A stretch of 64,000 nucleotides of DNA, from the NCBI GenBank assembly GCA_016508695.1, contig VNKQ01000002.1:1488001-1552000 (forward strand), in the 5' to 3' direction. The stretch comes from Hyphodiscus hymeniophilus (Eukaryota > Ascomycota > Leotiomycetes > Helotiales > Hyphodiscaceae). Below, piece by piece: positions 57,802 to 64,000 of the stretch (its first letter is position 1; each line of letters begins with the position of its first letter). Under the pieces are notes generated by a model, which was not told the origin of the DNA, did not search any database, and saw only the letters and a program-made list of their open reading frames with translations. The position numbers and the translations under genes were made by a program.

Positions 57802-59128
57802 ATGTTCCGCATCACCCCACTACATCGCCCACGACTGCTCTGCGACACTCGAATCTATCTGAGCTTTTCCAAAGCCATTGAACAATTGCCTCTACAACAT
57901 CATCTCAGCCTTCCCCGCCGAGTCATCCCAAATCTTCCACAACCCCTCAACATCCGACACAATCGGTCAATGGCGACATCAGATCCCAATACTCCTGCGT
58001 CACTCAATGCAGCGCCTGTTGCGACTGAGCATCCCCCTCTCTCCAAAGTCGAGGCATCAAAACGTCTTGCGGCTTACAAGGCCGTAGAGGATCATTTCGA
58101 CCCCTCATACAGATACATCGGCATTGGATCAGGCAGCACCGTTGTGTACGTGGTAGAAGCCATTGCGGCAAAGGGAAGAAATGTCACGTCGAAGATGATC
58201 TTCATTCCGACTGGTTCGTTCCCCAATGGGCCTTTTCAATTGAACAAGACTAACTCACGACCCTAGGTGATCAGGCGAGTATCCCGGACTCTATAGCATG
58301 AGTCTTTCTGATAGAGCACAGTCTAAACAATTGATCATTGAAGCTGGACTTCCGCTGGGCGCTGTGGATTCATTACCCCCAGTTGAAGTAGGTCATACTA
58401 AGCTATCGGCCGTACAGGCTCTCAAAGTGTCTGTTGGTTTACAAGATTTGGGACTCAAGGGGAAGCGAGAAGCAATAGACGTTGCATTCGATGGAGCCGA
58501 TGAGATAGATGAAGAGTTGAATTGCATCAAGGGTGGTGGGGCTTGTTTGTTCCAGGAGAAACTGGTAGCTACCTCGGCAAAGAAATTTATCTGCGTTGCA
58601 GGTAAGTCCTGATGCCATGTTCTCATCTCCTCGAGATGTCTGACGCTTTTTCCCGCAGATTTTCGAAAACTCGTACCAAGACTTCTTACGAATTGGAAAA
58701 CCATACCAATCGAAGTCGCTCCCAAAGCTGCGCCTACCATAAAACGAATACTCATAACCCTGGGTTCTCCAGATCCAGTCATTCGACAAGGAGGCAGTGC
58801 GAAGGCCGGTCCGGTCGTCACAGATAATGGTATGTGGATTATGGACGCACCATTTCCACCTCTGAAGCTGGCATCAGACCTCGAAGAAGGCGACAAGGGA
58901 GATGGTACACATGGGACTTGGGAGGTGCATCAATTGGGGAGGCGGCTGAAGCGGATAGTAGGCGTTTTGGAGATTGGTATTTTCCATGGCAGGAATGGAT
59001 TGCAGGTTTCCAACTCGGGAGAGGAAGGCGGTGGGCAGAGACCCGTTGCTGCTTACTTTGGGATGGAGAACGGGGAGGTTGAGGTCAGAAATGCGAAGGA
59101 GATTGAGGGTATCAAATCACGGCCTTAG
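57802..59128 (+). CDS. RKI1: Ribose-5-phosphate isomerase
   Basis: Interconverts ribulose-5-phosphate and ribose-5-phosphate in the pentose phosphate pathway. Exons: 57802-58213, 58267-58274 (8 nt), 58322-58601, 58659-59128; 389 aa from the first ATG, 333 aa from the second (57970, MATSDPNTP), which is the usual cytosolic start. RpiA marks: YIGIGSGSTVVYVVEAI, FIPTGDQSKQLIIEAGLPLGA across both small introns, DVAFDGADEIDEELNCIKGGGACL (catalytic loop, given as DGADEID plus KGGGACL), and DFRKLVPRLL after intron 3. The 8-nt exon supplies most of GDQ; the intron after it starts GCGAGT (GC-AG). The first 56 residues are Arg/Leu-rich and could be a targeting peptide or untranslated leader. Confidence 0.92.
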
Positions 59129-62100
59129 ACGATGGCACGATTGCCCAATGGCACAATGGCACGACAATGAGAGTCTAGAAGGTCCTACGCCTCAGGTCCG
59201 TGGAGTGCGACCTGTGACAAGGCAATACATAACATAAGTAACCATAGAGACGAGAGAAGGGCGATAATGCCATGAGCTTATACATAGCATGCATCCTATC
59301 AATCTTTACTCTAGTTCCTTAGTTGTATCGTTTTGAAAATTTCTCAAATCTGCGAGTCATTTGACATTGGTGACCCGCTGCCACCATGTAGTCACAGTAG
59401 TGCTGTGGCCATGTACGATATTCAAGGAGCAGTGGGAATTGCTTCTGAGATAATAGCGGCCTTGAGTGCTTGAACTTTGTAATATCCAATTGCCACAGAT
59501 ATGTTTTAATAACACCAATGGGAGCGATTAATGTACTTCGTTGGTGTCTCTTCGACATCCTGTTGGCTCCTCTTTTCCTCCCTCAATCAATACCCCGGCC
59601 GGAAGTCACCTTCCTGACAACAACAAATGAAACCCTTCTGGAATTTCATAGTCGAATATTTGGGAACTCTTGGTGTTTTCGTTCTCCTGCATCAGACACA
59701 CTCCGGATCGTACGCTCGATGCATATCTGTACCTCACCACGTTCAAATCGGCGTCTGTCTGAGATTGCTTGCGTTCCCCAAAATTTGCATCTTCTGAAAA
59801 TGAATGATAGGAGTATGCTACCAACTGTTTTCGAAAATCAAGAGGGGGATGAGAAGACTTCCATAGGCAAACCATGCGAACTGCCGAAGGGAGATGGCCC
59901 ATCCGGAATACACCTCATGTCCTATCGTTTTGTCGTTTCGCATGCTCGAGTATAGTCCCTATCGACGTACTCCATGAGATGCCGTTATATGAAATCTCTT
60001 ATGCGATATGAAGGTTGAAGCTGGGAAACGAGGAAGCTCACTCCGGATCGAGACCCAGCGATCTGCACCGCATGTACGAGTAAGGCTGCAGAAGCAGCTC
60101 AAAAGCCTATTTAGTGGACGCAGGGCAGGGCAGGGACAGGGGTAGGGCAGGGTTTCGAGGATGGCGTTTATGTTGAAGCGAGACGGAGAAGATGCCGGGA
60201 GAAACTGGAAAGAACGGTAAAGATGGTTTCATAGGAACTGGAGATCAACTGCTGCTCTTATCACCGGTATTGGAGTGACTGGGTATATGATAGGAGACTT
60301 GAAATGGCCTGGACTTGGCCAGCGTAAGCCACAAGAACACAAATTCTTGGTGAATACTATGCTTGGATCATGCTCATTCTCCTGCTCAACGTCGTGCTGT
60401 TTTCCCCTATCATTGTTCAATTTCGAGCTCTCAGGACGTCTACCTTGCCGATGCAGAGAACTCTCAATGGGAAAGATTAAAGGAGCGTTGAGAGATAGTA
60501 GAGCGAAAATGGCGTTTCGAATCCTCGCTGCAGGCTGAGAACGGTGCTTACTTCACGGTACCTCCAAACGAATCCTGATCATGGAAAGGGATATAAGAGG
60601 ATTCGATGAGGGTCTCGGACTTTCCGGCAGATTTATGACTACCTAGTTAGGTTCTGGTTCTCCTTCCTCAGCCCGAATCAAGTCGTACGTTCTGAAAGCA
60701 GGCAGCGGCCATCTCATTCTGAAAGCACACGCTACCAACATAACGAGTATATCTTACTTACATCGCTTGATGAAGTGGTAGTATTCTTCCCCTCGCCCGC
60801 TGGCAGCATGAAGGAAGTGTAGAAATTGAGACCAGTCGAGGCTGGAGCATCCCCTATCCAAATCAAGCGATGATCCAAGACACTTCTCTCCAGACTTGAT
60901 GAAATGGTCAGCTCTGTACGACAAGATTGCTTGCAAAGCGTCAATAGTCTTGACAATTGGCTGCTCCTCTTAAGCCTTCTGAGTCTGACTCCCTGCTCTT
61001 GCGATCGTATGTCGGAAACATGCTTCCATGCAGAAGTTTGTGCGACATGGCGATGGTTGGCGAATGCTTTCTTGATGCTGACTCGTGTGTGGGCTGAATT
61101 ATCCTAGGTAAATTATAGAACAAACGTGCAGAAAGGGAACTGGTTTATTAATATCCATAGCATAAAGTAGAAATCTTTAACAGAGTCTAACAATGCGCCG
61201 AGAAAAGAAAACGTTAAGATAAAGTAATCGCCTCACCATTCAAGACGTCAACATCCTAGCCACCAACCGCGGCGGAGCCCAGGCCGCTCATCCCGAAGCG
61301 TCGCACCGACACAGGGGCTGTCGGTCGGGACGGCTCGGGACGGCTTCTCTTCCTTGACCCTGTGGACTGGGCTTCATGGTGGGGTCATGCGGGGTTTGTT
61401 TTGTTTGATGAGAACTGGAGGAAATGCAATATCAGGAAAGGGAACATGGTTGTTGGTCCCTGAGCTATGGAGGAGTGTGGGAGGGCGATTTGAAGATTGG
61501 GAGCTAATCAACAGGATTGGTCGCATCCGGCGGGAGCGGAAAATTGGTGAGTGGTTGTTTGGATTTCAGACGTGGCCTATCGCGAAGGCACGAGACACAA
61601 TTCCTGGAAAACGAACGGGACGTTAGATTGCGAGAGATGTCTTGTACGGGAATGCGATCAATCGTTCGCATCCGTCTGGCGAACCATCTCAACATCTGGT
61701 ACCTGTTGAGAGAGGCAAACACTGTTCCCTGATCGTACGAATACTCGGTGAAGGGCCCTGACAGCGGTGAGGGGCGAGGGGTGGTGGGCTAGGAAACTAG
61801 ATGATTGGGTTGGGAACGATTGAAAATCCGGAGTCAAGGCTCGCGAAGAACCAGGAAATAACTATGCGGAGGTGGCGGTGAAGCCGAGTGTTTGGATCCA
61901 TTGGGAATTATTATTTCATGCGACTCGTTGATTACTGTTACAAAATGCCGTTTCTGCTGCCCCTTATGAGAACTATTCCAAGAAAGTAGCAACGCAACCT
62001 TCCACATTATTTTTCTACCTCCCGAAAACCAATCCGAAACGACTGCCGTGCAGTCGAAGTTGATACATTAGTAGCAGTACAAAAAGTTGACCGCCTGCAG

Positions 62101-62276
62101 CGTGACAGGTCCGGCCCGTGAAGAAAGATGCAGAGGATCGTAAAAGGACGAGTAATAAACCGGCGCTTTTTACCATCCGTTTGATGCTTATCTATTCATC
62201 TCATCGTAGCCTCATAACATGTGAAGGTTCGTATACCGCCAAATGAACGACTGAATCCTCATCCGGAATTGCAAAC
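59129..62276. other. Long gene-poor stretch
   Basis: About 3.1 kb with ORFs on both strands up to about 160 codons (59470-59955), none with a recognisable domain or plausible splice partners. It holds a G-rich tract (60121-60152) and two near-identical CGGGACGGCT units near 61328-61346. It could carry noncoding RNA or lineage-specific genes. Confidence 0.5.
60121..60152 (+). repeat. G-rich CAGGG tract, G-quadruplex-prone
   Basis: Six runs of three or four G spaced by 2-3 bases (CAGGG units) on the plus strand, enough for an intramolecular G-quadruplex. No gene is assigned to it. Confidence 0.7.
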
Positions 62277-63066
62277 TCAAGATTGACGATGCCCATGACT
62301 TCGTCGGTGTGGGCGATACTCCTCATGGTCTTGCCCATGCTCGTAGTCGATACGATCCTGTTCGGTCTCCCACCTGGGAAGTCCTAGCCGCATGCGCTCT
62401 TCTGGTGAATATTCACGAGTCCATCTTGTTGTTGGAGTTTGTGCAGTCGCTTGTGTATTCTGCTGTGTGTAAAGAGCATCTGGAGAAGGATGCTGAGTGC
62501 GAGATCCTGTTGCGCCATACTGTGCTCGGTTCAAGTATGCACCAGCCTCAGGTCCAGAGTGGTCGTCCTCAATAGAGTCAATAACGAGTACCGGGTCGTA
62601 GTCGGGTTGCTCTTGAGGATGATACATGGCGGTTGAGAGGTAGTATTGCCGGTTCTGCTGGGAGCTTTGGCCATTCCACGGAGTTTCTTGCTGTGGCTCA
62701 GATGAAGAATTTGTATCGCAAGTTGATGCTAATCTGGTTGTGTCGCAGTTCGTGTAGGAGTACGCATCATTATACTCTGATTCGTAGCCATTTTGGTACT
62801 GATAGCCATTTGTAGTTGCACGCACATCATATCTCAACTGTTCAGTCGTCGATGTGGGCTGAGTGTTCGGCATGCCAGCAAGATACCGAGCTTGGTCTGC
62901 AGAATAGGGGCGATTGACAGTAGGTTGCTGAGATGGATACTCGACATGGCCCAAACTGAATATGGGATTAGTATGTTGAGTTGATGGATGGAATAAAGAC
63001 CTGAGCATACCTGTATGCCGATCCGTTGTAGGGCTCCATGGACGAAGTATTCGAGTTCGGTGGCAT
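62277..63066 (-). CDS. Q/N/Y-rich low-complexity protein, uncharacterised
   Basis: Exons: 63066-63011 and 62955-62277; 244 aa. The start MPPNSNTSSMEPYNGSAY joins across a 55-nt intron to SLGHVEYPSQQPTVNRPY. The composition is rich in Gln, Tyr, Asn, Thr and Ser with no folded domain (YQYQNGYESEYNDAYSYT; QQNTQATAQTPTTRW). The C-terminus is charged: YSPEERMRLGLPRWETEQDR, then a His/Arg-rich end HRRSHGHRQS. Such proteins are often condensate-forming or transcription-linked, but no function can be assigned from sequence. The intron phase and conserved-looking C-terminal helix argue for a real gene. Confidence 0.65.
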
Positions 63067-64000
63067 ATTGAACGACGACAAAGGATTGGTGAGTATTCCT
63101 AGGGTTGGAGGAAGCAGAAGATATTCCTATATCGTGGAATATGAACGGAAAGAGGGAGTGTGGGGATAACGCGATAAGCCGTAACACTTTTTGATTGGTA
63201 TTAATGAAGGGTTAATGAAGAGAAAAAGATGGTCAAAATGGAATGCTTCGGAGAGCTTGTACTTATTATATACGAAGTTATAAGGTGTGAACGATGTTCG
63301 AATTGCGAGTCCGAGGAAGGACAAAGTAAGTAGTGGAGAGAATGCGCCTACATAACATGACAATTCCACTGAAGCGCGGTCCTTCTGCACTGCTGCAGGG
63401 GAACCTCTCCGAACCATAATTTTACGAGGCAAAGAGAGCTAAACAAAGAGAGCTAATCAGAAAAGCTAGAGAGCAGAATGACGATGGCTTCGCAACTCTT
63501 TTGTGGTCACGTAGTGATGCCGTGCCAAAGAGGGTGGCCTGAGAGGAGCAGCCGCCTGCAGAAATAGCCAGCCCCCCTGGTTTCATCTCCCATCATATCC
63601 CACCATCGCAACCCCAGACCCGAGGAACAGTTCATCTCATGGGGATACGGTAGGGGGACGGATGCTGCCGGCAACTCTGCCCTGCTGTGATCCTTATGAC
63701 ACGCACTAGCTGATCTGAGGATCATGTTCCTCCCAAATCATTTGAAATCAAAAGCAAACAAAACACGCGATAAATGTAAAGCCACGACCCCAACTTTCGA
63801 AGCTGCTTATTGTCCTTCCATTGGGCAATGGCGTAAATAGCTCGCCCTGTCTCGCGGTTTCAGATTCTTGCTCCGTACTTGTACATTGAAGCGGCGCTGA
63901 TACAGTGGCATCAGTTTACTCGTATCACAGAGTGGACAGTAAGCAGCCAGACCACGCTACAAAACAGAGCGCAACAAAGCAGAGATAGGTGGCGAGTCCG
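63067..64000. other. Intergenic to the window end
   Basis: About 930 bp, promoter side of the Q/N/Y-rich gene. No other gene seen. Confidence 0.5.

Noticed and set aside
59470..59955. 161-codon ORF on the plus strand in the gene-poor stretch
   Set aside because: No recognisable motif and an equally open antisense frame (59606-59902); looks like chance.

Overview
The window is nuclear DNA of a filamentous ascomycete (Pezizomycotina). Genes are split by short introns, mostly 45-60 nt with GTRNGT donors and CTAAC-like branch sites. They lie on both strands without operons, and the set includes Pkc1 with fungal domain order, a Zn2Cys6 factor, a LaeA-like methyltransferase and Alg3. The protein flavour suggests a leotiomycete (Helotiales-like), but that placement is inference. 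I joined exons by hand and checked reading phase across every junction, so the core models are firm to the base except where noted.

Layout. 0-21.8 kb is mostly housekeeping: the 3' part of VPS15 (+), PKC1 (-), a short/branched-chain acyl-CoA dehydrogenase (-), an MFS transporter (-), an eIF1A-like protein (+), ALG3 (-), a small mitochondrial protein (+), an unknown acidic protein (-), an aldo-keto reductase (-) and a monocarboxylate-type MFS transporter (+). 22.3-26.2 kb holds two decayed genes: a BAHD acyltransferase with two premature stops and an F-box gene with two frame breaks. 27.3-36.3 kb is core again: prolyl-tRNA synthetase (-) divergent from CCT1 (+), the Rieske protein RIP1 (-) and the urea transporter DUR3 (-) with a cluster of GATA sites upstream. 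38.3-45.7 kb is a second accessory stretch: a broken LaeA-like methyltransferase, a small intact ABM-like protein, a broken Zn2Cys6 regulator and an intact Zn2Cys6 regulator. 46.9-59.1 kb is core: tRNA-Arg(CCG) with an intron, a CsbD-like protein, importin KAP114 (-) divergent from REV7 (+), an RBR ubiquitin ligase (-) divergent from ribose-5-phosphate isomerase (+). 59.1-64 kb is gene-poor, with one Q/N/Y-rich protein gene.

The genes do not form one pathway. Divergent promoter pairs (ALG3/mitochondrial protein, ProRS/CCT1, KAP114/REV7, RBR/RKI1) are the only shared-regulation units visible. No polyketide or peptide synthase, transposon, CRISPR or viral element is visible. I found no clearly new multi-gene system. 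The best leads are an 8-nt micro-exon bordered by a GC-AG intron in the isomerase gene, the GATA cluster at DUR3, and a set of four recently broken accessory genes whose exon structure is still readable.
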